Shown piece after piece: positions 33,396 to 41,572 of a DNA stretch of 45,926 bases. A program made the translations under genes and the position numbers. Each line of letters starts with the position of its first letter. Position 1 is the stretch's first letter. A model generated the notes under the pieces. The model ran no database searches, was not told the DNA's origin, and worked only from the letters and a program-made list of their open reading frames with translations. The DNA is from Pirellulales bacterium (GTDB taxonomy: Bacteria > Planctomycetota > Planctomycetia > Pirellulales > JANQPP01). The stretch lies in NCBI GenBank assembly GCA_028289405.1, contig JANQPP010000111.1:1-45926 (forward strand), read 5' to 3'.

Positions 33396-34697
33396 ATGGC
33401 AAGACTACTCATTCGCGGAGGCCGGATCATCGACCCGGCCCAAAATTTGGATCGCGTCGGCGATCTCCTGATCGAGGACGGCCTGATCGCGGGCTACGAA
33501 CCACCGGACGGTCCGTGCGACGAAGTCCTGCACGCCGAGGGGAAGATCGTTTCACCCGGCCTGATCGACATGCATGTCCATCTCCGCGAGCCGGGCAACG
33601 AAGAAGCGGAAACGGTGGAGACCGGCACGGCGGCGGCGCTGGCGGGCGGTTTCACCACCGTGGCCTGCATTCCCAACACGCGTCCTCCCATTGACTCGCA
33701 AGCCGCGGTCGCCTTCATCCAGAATCAAGCCGCGAAAGCGGATCATTGCCGCGTCTACGTGGTGGCCTGCGTCAGCAAGGGCCGCGAGGGCAAGGAACTC
33801 GCCGAGTTGGGGCAACTCGTGCAGGCCGGCGCGGTCGCCTTCAGCGATGACGGTGATCCCGTGGAGAATTCCGAACTTCTGCGGCGCGCCTTCGAATATT
33901 GCCAGATGTTCGACAAGCCGATCCTCAACCATGCCGAAGTTCGCGAGCTCACCCGCAACGGCGTGATGCACGAAGGGCTTGTCTCCCTGGTGCTGGGGCT
34001 TCCCGGCATGCCCGCAGAGGCGGAGGATGTGATGACCAGCCGGGACATCTCCCTGGCCGAGGCGACCGGCGGGCGGATCCACATCATGCATGTCTCTAGC
34101 GTGGAGAGCGTCGACATGATACGTCGGGCGAAGACTCGCGGCGTCCGCGTCACGACGGAGGTTTGTCCCCATCACTTCACGCTCAATGATGAATGCCTCC
34201 GTTCCTTCGATTCGAATTTCAAGATGAGCCCTCCGCTGCGGGGACAGCGGCACGTCGAGGCCTGCATCGCGGGTCTCGTGGACGGCACGATCGATGTGAT
34301 TTGCACCGATCACGCGCCGCACGCGGCCGAAAAAAAGATGCAAGAACTCGATAAAGCCCCCTTCGGTATCCTGGGATTGGAGACCGCGCTCGGCCTGGTG
34401 GTGACCAAACTCATCGAGCCTGGCCACTTGAGTTGGCTCCAGGCGCTGGAAAAGATGACGGTCAATCCCGCGCGGATACTAGGGTTGGAGTTGGGGACCT
34501 TGCAACCAGGCCGGCCGGCCGACGTCACCGTCATCGATCCCGACATCCGCTGGACCGTGGACAAAAACCAATTCCGATCTAAGAGCCGCAATACCCCCTT
34601 TCACGGTTGGGAACTACAAGGCCGCGCGGAAACGGTCATCGTGGACGGGCGGATCAAATACCGCGCCGGTGAATTGGCCAGCGTGGCGATCGCGTGA
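33396..34697 (+). CDS. pyrC: Dihydroorotase, class I
   Basis: A 433-residue amidohydrolase that closes carbamoyl aspartate to dihydroorotate. The metal motif is GLIDMHVHLREPGNEE. Other family landmarks are TTVACIPNTRPPIDS, a His in LNHAEVREL, HIMHVSSVESV, the catalytic ICTDHAPHAAEKK, and the tail TVDKNQFRSKSRNTPFHGWE, which is typical of class I enzymes. AAGGA lies seven bases ahead of ATG 33396. It is the second gene of the pyrBC operon. In class I enzymes the partner ATCase often forms a complex with it, as seen in Aquifex; whether that occurs here is not known. Confidence 0.96.
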   Translation: MARLLIRGGRIIDPAQNLDRVGDLLIEDGLIAGYEPPDGPCDEVLHAEGKIVSPGLIDMHVHLREPGNEEAETVETGTAAALAGGFTTVACIPNTRPPIDSQAAVAFIQNQAAKADHCRVYVVACVSKGREGKELAELGQLVQAGAVAFSDDGDPVENSELLRRAFEYCQMFDKPILNHAEVRELTRNGVMHEGLVSLVLGLPGMPAEAEDVMTSRDISLAEATGGRIHIMHVSSVESVDMIRRAKTRGVRVTTEVCPHHFTLNDECLRSFDSNFKMSPPLRGQRHVEACIAGLVDGTIDVICTDHAPHAAEKKMQELDKAPFGILGLETALGLVVTKLIEPGHLSWLQALEKMTVNPARILGLELGTLQPGRPADVTVIDPDIRWTVDKNQFRSKSRNTPFHGWELQGRAETVIVDGRIKYRAGELASVAIA

Positions 34698-34893
34698 AGG
34701 TGTCGGAGGCCGCTGGAAAACGCTTGGGTGACACGTTTCAACCTCGGCCCCATTGTTGAGTAAATTGGTGTGGCGAAGCTGCTCACCTTGATCGGCTTTG
34801 GAGTTCTTGGCCGCCATCGCCGAAAACAACTAACATAAGCATCATGCGTGACGTCGGAATAGAAACGGTGCCCCTATTTGCAAGGAAACAGGC

Positions 34894-35256
34894 ATGTCAC
34901 GACTTTTGCTTGCGATTTCAGCGGTGATCTTGTGGACCTTTCCCTGGACCGATAACGTCATCCCGTTCGCGACGTTATCCTTGGGGATTCTGATTGCCGT
35001 TGCCAATGTGTTCCCATCCAGGAACGCGCGGCACCATGCTGGGCCAGCCATCGCGCTGACGGTCACGGTAGCCTTCGCGACGCTGTTCTTCGCCATGTTG
35101 CTTCTAGGCAACATATTGAATGGGTTCGACATTCAAGGCGTCGACCTTACCATTGCATGTCTCTCCCTAACGGCGACTTGTTTTTGGGTGTGCCGTGCCT
35201 ATTGGCGGTCGACCGAAGAACCGCGACGCGAGAAGATGATTCTCACCGCCGGCTAG
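34894..35256 (+). CDS. Small membrane protein, four hydrophobic segments
   Basis: A 120-residue frame with AAGGA eight bases upstream of ATG. Hydrophobic segments are LLLAISAVILWTFPW, IPFATLSLGILIAVANVF, AIALTVTVAFATLFFAMLLL and LTIACLSLTATCFWVCRAYW, followed by a charged tail. No family is recognised. It stands alone, about 200 bp after pyrC. Confidence 0.6.
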   Translation: MSRLLLAISAVILWTFPWTDNVIPFATLSLGILIAVANVFPSRNARHHAGPAIALTVTVAFATLFFAMLLLGNILNGFDIQGVDLTIACLSLTATCFWVCRAYWRSTEEPRREKMILTAG

Positions 35257-35368
35257 GTTGCCCGCACGACAGACGGTTCCGACCCCCTGAGCCCTCGCTG
35301 CCTTGTAGACCGGCAACTCGATTCCGGCGAAGGTCACCTCCAGCGTGATCAAGCGAATTGAACGCCAT

Positions 35369-35968
35369 TCATTGGCGGTCGTGGTCGCTGGGAAGATAGT
35401 CAATGCCTTGCTGAAATCCTCTCGCCACGAAGAAGCCATCGCGATGAGGGCCAATCCGCAAGGTTACCGTGCGAGGGGCCATTTCTGGTCCCGAGGCCCA
35501 AGGAAGGGAGAACTGCAAGGGAGCATCATATAAGCTATACGATTCTCTCCTATCCGAGGCCACGAGAACATAATGGCCAGGCTGCATGGACGTGTCCTGT
35601 TGGTTGTCCAGGGATTGGCGAACTGGACAGCGAAAAATCGGCGGTGGCCGCAATAGGAAATCGGGCGCGTCCGAAATGGCGATTTCATGACGTACCTTCT
35701 GTTGCAGGTTGGCTTGCTCCAAGAACGGTAAAATCTCCATGCACCACCCGCCTACGGCTCCGGGAACGCCTTTCGCGGGGAGTCTTTTGTGGGTGACAGA
35801 GAAATTCGCAACCGCCAGATTAAGTTGATGTAGGTTGTTTTTACAAACGGTCTCCCTGGCTTTTTGGCGAGCGGACTGAACCGCGGGCAGCAGCAGGCTG
35901 ACCATTCCCGCCAGAATGCCGAGCACGACCAAGAGCTCCACCAGTGTCAATGCACGTCGGCGATGCAT
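35369..35968 (-). CDS. Prepilin-like protein with N-terminal methylation motif
   Basis: A 199-residue protein. ATG at 35968 has AAGGTGG just upstream. The N-terminus carries a type IV prepilin signal (RRRALTLVELLVVLGILAGM), then VSLLLPAVQSARQKARETVC and KNNLHQLNLAVANFS, as in DUF1559 proteins of planctomycetes. It also has the following GWCMEILPFLEQ segment. It is shorter than usual (about 300 residues), and the C-terminal H-x9-DG motif of the family is not seen, so it may be a trimmed member. Such proteins occur in large numbers in planctomycete genomes; their role is unclear. Confidence 0.85.
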   Translation of the reverse strand: MHRRRALTLVELLVVLGILAGMVSLLLPAVQSARQKARETVCKNNLHQLNLAVANFSVTHKRLPAKGVPGAVGGWCMEILPFLEQANLQQKVRHEIAISDAPDFLLRPPPIFRCPVRQSLDNQQDTSMQPGHYVLVASDRRESYSLYDAPLQFSLPWASGPEMAPRTVTLRIGPHRDGFFVARGFQQGIDYLPSDHDRQ

Positions 35969-36143
35969 GGCCACCTTACACAAACAAGAGAAGATCGATG
36001 AAAGAAGATCATGGAAAGTAGTATATCAGACAGAATTCTCAATGGTCTTTCGTGGACGCGGTATTTAAGCTGGCAAGGAATGGTTGGAATTGGGCAGGTT
36101 GCTCGTCGAAGCCTATCAGAATGAGGAAATCGCGGAGCAGACC

Positions 36144-36761
36144 ATGGACGTTCCCAAAAAAGAAGATCAGCCGATGGGTCATCCTGAAAAAGTGTGGCTT
36201 GGGCTCATCGAATCGCGACCGGACTTAATGCAGCACGAAGACGCACGAAAGGCGCTCCGTTGGTTTCAAGCATTCGTTCCCGAAGACAAACCAGGGGCCA
36301 GCGACGCGTACGAGAAAATCCTGACCTACGCCACGCAACAATATGAGGGGATGGAGAGTGCTCATCGCACACTGGACCTGAAAGCATATTGGCTATTTGC
36401 TCTCACCTCGGGAACTCTGGCACTGACCGTCAATTCGCTCTCAGGCGAGTTCACGAACTACTTCCATGGGATGGCGCTCGTCTGCTTCTTCGTGGCGATG
36501 GGTTACGCCCTGTGGGTTGTCCTGCCCGACGATATATCAAAGCCCATGAGCGTCGAAGACGCCATGCGGTTTGTGGAACAAGCCGACCGCCCCCTCCCGA
36601 TCATCGCGGCGGGATTGCACGTCAATATCACCCGGCTGGGGCTCGTCTTGCATTGGAAGTCCAACAAGATCGCCGTCATTGCCGTCTTGTTTGCCACGGG
36701 CCTTTGCTTCTTGGCCCTGGGTTTTGTCATTGATTCTTACGTAGTCGAGGGCTCCGCTTGA
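36144..36761 (+). CDS. Membrane protein with effector-like layout
   Basis: A 205-residue protein. ATG at 36144 has GGAG six bases upstream; a TTG at 36084 would extend it. The N-terminal 85 residues are acidic, helical and soluble (LIESRPDLMQHEDARKALRW). Then come YWLFALTSGTLALTVNSL and HGMALVCFFVAMGYALWVVL, a cytosolic loop of about 50 residues, and a last helix (IAVIAVLFATGLCFLALGFV) preceded by a Lys (HWKSNK). The LDLKAYWLFALTSG start of helix one and the basic step before the last helix recall two-to-four-helix effectors of Pycsar and SLATT type. This similarity is by layout only, and no nucleotide cyclase gene is adjacent. Confidence 0.5.
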   Translation: MDVPKKEDQPMGHPEKVWLGLIESRPDLMQHEDARKALRWFQAFVPEDKPGASDAYEKILTYATQQYEGMESAHRTLDLKAYWLFALTSGTLALTVNSLSGEFTNYFHGMALVCFFVAMGYALWVVLPDDISKPMSVEDAMRFVEQADRPLPIIAAGLHVNITRLGLVLHWKSNKIAVIAVLFATGLCFLALGFVIDSYVVEGSA

Positions 36762-37340
36762 GCGGAATCCGTTGATCTGGATCAAAGTCGTTTTGGGGCG
36801 TCCTTTTTTCTTCCCGGCGTTCCGGCTCATTGGATGTCGGTGTCGATCGGTGGTCGTCCGGTTGGTCTTGTTGCCCGTCTTGACGTTCATCGGTCATGTG
36901 ATTCCTCCTGCCATGCAGACGAATGCGAATCGAGGCATCAGCCTACAACATATAACATCGCCTTGATGCCTGCACGGCATGCCTGGTTCACCGATCCGGG
37001 GCATCCCTACCCCGCAGCCACTTCCAAAATTGCTATTCCCTGATTTTAAGCCAACGGACAAAGCCTTGACTGACTTTCGCCCAGCGGCGTTTCACGACTG
37101 CCGGGCAACGATTTTCGCGGATGCTGAGATGTTTTATCTCCAGGCTCTTTGTCAACGAGTCGCGGGGGAATTGTTCCCAGCGCATCACGTTTTCGTCAGT
37201 CGCCTGGCCTGAACGCCGGCGCGTGGTGGGTGATACGCCACGGCCCTGATAAATGTGGCGTGATTCGGTCAATAAAATGTTCCTACCACCGAATTACCAA
37301 TTAGGGTATTTTTTGGTCCGTTGACTTACCGCTAGGCATC
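36762..37340. other. Intergenic region with dispersed repeat copy
   Basis: About 580 bp. It holds the second copy of the dispersed repeat (37048-37160). Nothing else is recognised. Confidence 0.5.
37048..37160 (+). repeat. Dispersed repeat, copy B
   Basis: Homologous to 29149-29257, same orientation. Its minus-strand frame (SLEIKHLSIREN..VVKRRWAKVSQGFVRW) matches copy A at 21 of 35 residues without gaps. It contains a small hairpin, GAGAT-GTTTT-ATCTC, which is lost in copy A. Confidence 0.75.
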
Positions 37341-37760
37341 ATGGCTACCACCGATTTATCCGCCGGAAACCGATCCCGCATGGCCAGGAGACTTCTCGAC
37401 TTTTTTCAGGGCATCGGAGCCATCGAGCGGCTGCTCGGCAAGTTGAGTCTTCGCGGCGCCTACATCGATTATTGGACCTGCGTGCATTTCGGTAGCGGCC
37501 TCGTGCTAGGCTGCCTGGCAGCACAACAGGGGTTAAGCCTGGCTCAAGGTTTCGGCCTGGCCGCCGCGTTGCTGTTGCTCTGGGAGCTCATTGAACCGCC
37601 GCTGCATCGCTTGTTGGGCCGTGAGTTCCCGGAAAAGATCACCAACCAGGTGGTGGATATTCTCATCGGCTTGGTGGGATTTGGCATAGGCTTCGGCTTT
37701 GTCCGCCCGGAGGAGCTAGTCATCCTGCTGCTCGATATTCTGGATTTCTTGTCGCGGTGA
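37341..37760 (+). CDS. Small membrane protein, VanZ-like by eye
   Basis: A 139-residue protein with three hydrophobic segments: HFGSGLVLGCLAAQQGL, GFGLAAALLLLWELIEPPLH and ITNQVVDILIGLVGFGIGFG, plus a hydrophobic tail (VILLLDILDFL). The pattern of a His-Phe-Gly start, a Trp-Glu-Leu-Ile-Glu end of helix two and NQVVDILIG is like VanZ-type or related small membrane families. No function is implied. No strong ribosome binding site is seen. Confidence 0.6.
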   Translation: MATTDLSAGNRSRMARRLLDFFQGIGAIERLLGKLSLRGAYIDYWTCVHFGSGLVLGCLAAQQGLSLAQGFGLAAALLLLWELIEPPLHRLLGREFPEKITNQVVDILIGLVGFGIGFGFVRPEELVILLLDILDFLSR

Positions 37761-37859
37761 TTTTGCGGTCGGAAATCAAAAAAGATGCGCTGGATGAGCG
37801 GGCCGATCTTCATGGCCGCTGCCCGCAAGCATCAATTCATTGTCGACAACCCGAAATGC

Positions 37860-37884
37860 ATTTTGGCCAAAATTCCTTTATAAT
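37860..37884 (+). promoter_or_regulatory. Palindrome and -10-like box before BLUF gene
   Basis: ATTTTGGCCAAAAT (37860-37873) is a perfect 14-base palindrome. TATAAT follows at 37879-37884, with no good -35 box in place. A second palindrome, TTGTCGACAA, lies at 37840-37849. A regulator binding site near the promoter is possible. Confidence 0.35.
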
Positions 37885-38000
37885 TTTTGGCCATCATCAA
37901 CCGATGCGGTAGGCCGCAAACGGTGCCCAGAAATCGCCGCCTTTATCGTCCCGGTTTGACATGGCTCCAGAACCATTCTCCACGACAAGGACATGTCCAC

Positions 38001-38429
38001 GTGTTCGAGATCATCTACTGTAGCGTCGCCACCAGGGTGATGGATCCATCCGACATCACGTCGATTTTGCGGACATCGCGGAGACACAACCAGCGGGCTG
38101 AAATCACGGGCATGCTCGTCTACTACGGCCACTCACAGGAGTTCATGCAACTTATCGAAGGGGAAGAGTCCGCTGTCCATCGGCTGATGGACCGTATCGG
38201 GAGAGATGCAAGACATCAGTCCATCAACATTGTCCATCAAGGCGCAAAGGCGGAACGCTCTTTCCCTGATTGGTCCATGGGGTATTGCGAATTGCAGCCC
38301 TCGACGCTAGCTAGCATCTGCGGACTGAAAGACGTTTCAGAAACCAAGATGATCGACTATGTGGGAACGGGAAAGCGATCCGTCGCCAAACGCCTCATGG
38401 ACTCACTTCACCAGCAGATGGCGAAGTAA
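38001..38429 (+). CDS. BLUF-domain blue-light photoreceptor
   Basis: A 142-residue single-domain BLUF protein that binds FAD. Key residues are present in the right places: Tyr6 in EIIYCSVAT, Asn30 in SRRHNQRAEITGML, Gln50 in FMQLIEG, and Trp91 and Met93 in FPDWSMGYCEL. Tyr and Gln carry the light reaction in AppA, BlrB and PixD. The start is GTG 38001 with AAGGA nine bases upstream; the frame is open to 37887 but that part is not protein-like. About 45 residues follow the core and probably form the usual two C-terminal helices. There is no fused output domain and no partner gene beside it. Confidence 0.92.
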   Translation: MFEIIYCSVATRVMDPSDITSILRTSRRHNQRAEITGMLVYYGHSQEFMQLIEGEESAVHRLMDRIGRDARHQSINIVHQGAKAERSFPDWSMGYCELQPSTLASICGLKDVSETKMIDYVGTGKRSVAKRLMDSLHQQMAK

Positions 38430-38565
38430 ATGGCGATCGCCGCCGCTTCGAAATACGGACACAAGCCGGCTAGCGATGCTTTTGGCACTTGAGCCATTCA
38501 CCACGGTGTCACATGAAATGTTCCAGGAATCATGCTTTCCAAGGAACTCTTTTTTGACGTGCACG

Positions 38566-39189
38566 TTACGGAGTCAATTCGTTTTCGTGCGTACCGCCCA
38601 TGGTATCTAGGAGTTTTCGATAACGGCGGTAGCGCGGAATCAAGAACATCTTCCGGTGGTGCTGAACCCCTATGAGGATCATCCCCAGCAGAAGGCCAAG
38701 GGCACCGACAATTCCAATACACTCCGTTGCCGTATCCGAACCGCGGAGATAATCCAACCATTTGACGACGATCATCAACACCATCATCACGCTGCAAAAC
38801 AAAGCGAGCTTCCAAGATGCTTTTTGTTCGACTTCGTGCCGCAAGTCTTCCACCATCCTTGCCAGCCACGTTTTTTGGTCAAGCCGGCTATTGATGCGTT
38901 CCTGATACTTTTTCTTGACCGACCACCATGCGTAAACCTGGAAGGGAATAACTAAACCCACCATGGAAAAACGAAGAGTCGAAATGAACAACGGCTCACC
39001 GTTGACAAAGTATTGGCCGTAAAAGTTCAGAATCGCGCCGAATACACACGCAATCGTGAACAACGCCGATGTCCAAATCTGTCGGTTCGTGGAGGTAATT
39101 TGCGAATTTACAACTTGGTTGAGTTTCTCTTCGCCCAATTTTGGCGTGTCCTGCGAGTCCCACTTGTCTCGAAATTCTTCAAGGTTCAT
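38566..39189 (-). CDS. Four-helix membrane protein coupled to ECF sigma factor
   Basis: A 207-residue protein. ATG at 39189 has GGAG seven bases upstream and overlaps the end of the sigma gene. The first 45 residues are soluble (NLEEFRDKWDSQDTPKLGEE), then come four membrane segments: IWTSALFTIACVFGAILNFY, FSMVGLVIPFQVYAWWSV, WKLALFCSVMMVLMIVVKWL and IGIVGALGLLLGMILIGV. A charged stretch of about 45 residues separates helices two and three. No zinc-binding HxxxCxxC motif is seen. By position it is the likely anti-sigma factor; the family is not recognised. Confidence 0.65.
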   Translation of the reverse strand: MNLEEFRDKWDSQDTPKLGEEKLNQVVNSQITSTNRQIWTSALFTIACVFGAILNFYGQYFVNGEPLFISTLRFSMVGLVIPFQVYAWWSVKKKYQERINSRLDQKTWLARMVEDLRHEVEQKASWKLALFCSVMMVLMIVVKWLDYLRGSDTATECIGIVGALGLLLGMILIGVQHHRKMFLIPRYRRYRKLLDTMGGTHENELTP

Positions 39190-39697
39190 CATCTTTCTCC
39201 AGCCGCTGAATGGCCATGGCAAGCCGCTGCCTTGCCCGCGAAAGCCTCTTGCCCACGGCGGCCTCGCTGATTCCCACGATTTCACTCATTTCCGAATAAC
39301 TTCGCCGGTCCAAATAAAGAAGCACCAACGAGCGTTCCGCCTCGGGCAAGTCGCGAATCGCGCGATACAAGGACTCGACATCCGGTTCTGGCCGCGCTTC
39401 TCGATAAACGCCGCGCGAACCATTCGTCATGGCAAGAAATTTGTCTAGATGCCTCAGGTACGTCGATTTCTTGCGGTGCCATGAGACGGCACGATTGAAT
39501 GCCACGCGGTATACAAATGTCGATTCTTTAGCGTCTTTTGGAACCTTGCCGAAGGCAATCCAAAGACTCACATGAATTTCTTGAGCCAAATCGTCACAAT
39601 CCGCGTCGGTACGAGTGAACGATCTTGCAATTTTCCAAACGAGCCCCTCGTGTCGTTCTAGAAACGCGATCGCGGATTTGTGGGCGAGAGTGTCCAT
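39179..39697 (-). CDS. ECF-type RNA polymerase sigma factor
   Basis: A 172-residue sigma-70 family protein. Region 2 is seen as FTRTDADCDDLAQEIHVSLW with the basic run FVYRVAFNRAVSWHRKK, which binds the -10 element. Region 4 follows as LPEAERSLVLLYLDRRSYSE and ISEAAVGKRLSRARQRLAMA, a helix-turn-helix for the -35 element. The length is that of minimal ECF factors. Its gene overlaps that of a four-helix membrane protein, the probable anti-sigma partner. Confidence 0.93.
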   Translation of the reverse strand: MDTLAHKSAIAFLERHEGLVWKIARSFTRTDADCDDLAQEIHVSLWIAFGKVPKDAKESTFVYRVAFNRAVSWHRKKSTYLRHLDKFLAMTNGSRGVYREARPEPDVESLYRAIRDLPEAERSLVLLYLDRRSYSEMSEIVGISEAAVGKRLSRARQRLAMAIQRLEKDDEP

Positions 39698-39872
39698 TTA
39701 TCCAATGAAACGCGGCTCGGCGAAATTCCTGACAGCCATCGAGAAGAAAAATCCGAGCCGGCCAGAGGGGGAACCCTTCCCAGAGAGAATCATCGTGCCG
39801 CCAGCAGCCTGGCCTGAATCACGGCGAGTGCCGAATGGCAAGTCTCCGACTTCATTCTGGCAGACTGCCAGG

Positions 39873-40709
39873 TCAATCCTCTGTTTCCTGCCGAGTGACG
39901 CTCAAAGCAATCAGCACGCGCCGTCCCCGGGGAGAATCGATGGCCAGAATGGTGGTGTCGCCCAGTTTCTCGGTGATGGAGGTCTTCAGCGATTTGGTAG
40001 CCACGATCGGCCTCCCAACGTCGAGCTTCGTTCCCGGTAGCGGCTCCCTCCCGGTGATGGCGGAGACGGAGACCGACAACGGCTCCAAGCGGACCCGCCC
40101 CTCGCCGGCGGTTTGAACGCCCGCTTCCAGCGAAATGCCGGTTTCGAATTCCTGTCGCTTCAAGCGAAACATACCGTCTTCCGTCGGCTCGAAGAATTCA
40201 AGGTTTTGCCGGGAGTGCGTGGTGATGTTGCCCGTCGTCCCCTCGTGGAGGGAGATTCTGGGAGCGGCAAGGATTTTCACTTTCTCCGAATCCTTGGGCC
40301 AGGTGCGTAGTAAAGCCGCGCTCCCTTTCGACAAAGCGTCGCCCAGAGTGTCGTACGACGACAGGGAGTCGTGTAGCAACTCAGGTGAGAACCGCTGGCC
40401 TTGAATTTCATGGCATTGGCTGCAACGAATCTTCGTGAAGCTGTGTCCATCAGGTGAAAATGTCCTGGCACCCGTGCCCCAGGGATGATGCAGACGGATC
40501 ATCAGGTCCGAGACCTCCATGTCCTCCTCTACTTCCACGAAACGTGCGTGGATTTGGTAAAGGGGACCGTTCTTCTCCGATGTTGTCCGTTGCCTCACGG
40601 GAGTGAGAAGTCGCGTTGCCGTTCCGGTCGGTCGCTCTTGCGCGACGATGGAAGCCTCGAATACCAGCCAGATGGCGGCCAATGTGCAAAGTGTCTTTGC
40701 CGTGTGCAT
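39873..40709 (-). CDS. Secretin-like exported protein with CXXCH insert
   Basis: A 278-residue protein with a signal peptide (LCTLAAIWLVFEASIVAQ). A secretin-like first strand (LYQIHARFVEVEED, residues 50-63) is followed, after about 90 residues, by the secretin-type KVKILAAPRISLHEGTTGNI and GISLEAGVQTAGEGRVRLEP, and an end like KSLKTSITEKLGDTTILAID. The insert contains CSQCH at residues 96-100, a c-type haem attachment motif, in HSFTKIRCSQCHEIQ. At 278 residues it is too short for a full outer-membrane secretin. It starts one base after the anti-sigma-like gene, so it is the third gene of an ECF operon. Confidence 0.65.
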   Translation of the reverse strand: MHTAKTLCTLAAIWLVFEASIVAQERPTGTATRLLTPVRQRTTSEKNGPLYQIHARFVEVEEDMEVSDLMIRLHHPWGTGARTFSPDGHSFTKIRCSQCHEIQGQRFSPELLHDSLSSYDTLGDALSKGSAALLRTWPKDSEKVKILAAPRISLHEGTTGNITTHSRQNLEFFEPTEDGMFRLKRQEFETGISLEAGVQTAGEGRVRLEPLSVSVSAITGREPLPGTKLDVGRPIVATKSLKTSITEKLGDTTILAIDSPRGRRVLIALSVTRQETED

Positions 40710-40710
40710 G

Positions 40711-41082
40711 TCAGCTTTCTCCTTTTAGAGTTCGAACGGAAACGACCAAGGTCCTTGGATCGAGAATCGCCTCCGAGGCGATGTCTTCGTTGTGCGTGAA
40801 GAAGGACGGAACCGCATCGAGCTGAACCGTCCGTGTCACCGGCGCTCGTGAAGGACGGCGGCCTTTCTCGCCGCTGGCGGTGAATCTGCCCACGACGAAA
40901 CCGAGTAGCAGGCAGCCGACCGCCGTGCCGGCTAGCACGCCGGAGGGAACGCGTCGCCTTGATGGGCGCGGAGGCTCGCCGTCTGTTGCCTCCAGCATTT
41001 CCGCCACCCAGCAGTCCAACTCGTGGCTAGGCCGGGGAAGACGTATCGCGGCAAGGCGTTGTTCGAGTTCGCGGTGGTTCAT
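40711..41082 (-). CDS. Single-pass membrane protein, probable anti-sigma factor
   Basis: A 123-residue protein. The N-terminal 45 residues are soluble and charged (MNHRELEQRLAAIRLPRPSH), then a single helix (GVLAGTAVGCLLLGFVVG) and an outer domain of about 55 residues. There is no HxxxCxxC zinc motif. Its start lies inside the end of the sigma gene (56 bp overlap), and the secretin-like gene begins one base after its stop. Position and topology fit an anti-sigma factor; this is inference. Confidence 0.65.
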   Translation of the reverse strand: MNHRELEQRLAAIRLPRPSHELDCWVAEMLEATDGEPPRPSRRRVPSGVLAGTAVGCLLLGFVVGRFTASGEKGRRPSRAPVTRTVQLDAVPSFFTHNEDIASEAILDPRTLVVSVRTLKGES

Positions 41083-41572
41083 GGATCAGCTCGCGGATTT
41101 TTTCCAGTCCACGCCGGTAACGTGCCGCCACGGTTTGCAGCGGCGTATCGGTCAATTCACCGATTTCGCGAAATGTCATCGCGGCGTGGAGGTGCAAATG
41201 AATGATTTCCTGGGTACGCGGGTCGAGTTGTTCTAGGGCCACTTGGGCGGCGTCCAGCGTTTGCCGCTGTTGGGCCGACCCGAGTTCCGTCGCCGGCGGA
41301 TGCTCCAATACATAGGCGTTTTCCCGGGCCATTTTCCGCCGCAGGTCCAGGGCGGCGGTGCGGATGGCCTTCTGCAAATACGCTTTCCCGTTGCCGTCGG
41401 CACGCATGGCGCCGTTGGCCAGCACCTTGGCGAAGGCCATTTGCACGGCGTCCTCGGCCAAATCTCGACGGCGCAACACCAGCCAGGCGGTCCAATAGAA
41501 GAGGTCGCGGTGCGCCTCGTAAAGCTCCCGAATCACATCCCGTGCCTGCATGCCGCGCCGCCGAGGGGTCAT
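41027..41572 (-). CDS. ECF-type RNA polymerase sigma factor
   Basis: A 181-residue sigma factor. Region 2 is LYEAHRDLFYWTAWLVLRRR, DLAEDAVQMAFAKVLANGAM and the Arg-rich KAIRTAALDLRRKMA; region 4 is LDPRTQEIIHLHLHAAMTFR and LTDTPLQTVAARYRRGLEKI, a helix-turn-helix. ATG at 41572 is chosen; ATG at 41551 is possible, and the frame reaches far upstream without protein-like sequence. It heads the operon with the anti-sigma-like and secretin-like genes. Confidence 0.9.
   Translation of the reverse strand: MTPRRRGMQARDVIRELYEAHRDLFYWTAWLVLRRRDLAEDAVQMAFAKVLANGAMRADGNGKAYLQKAIRTAALDLRRKMARENAYVLEHPPATELGSAQQRQTLDAAQVALEQLDPRTQEIIHLHLHAAMTFREIGELTDTPLQTVAARYRRGLEKIRELIHEPPRTRTTPCRDTSSPA

Noticed and set aside
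36745..36780. Small hairpin TCCGCT-TG-AGCGGA at the end of the membrane protein gene
   Set aside because: Six base pairs and no T-tract; too weak for a terminator.
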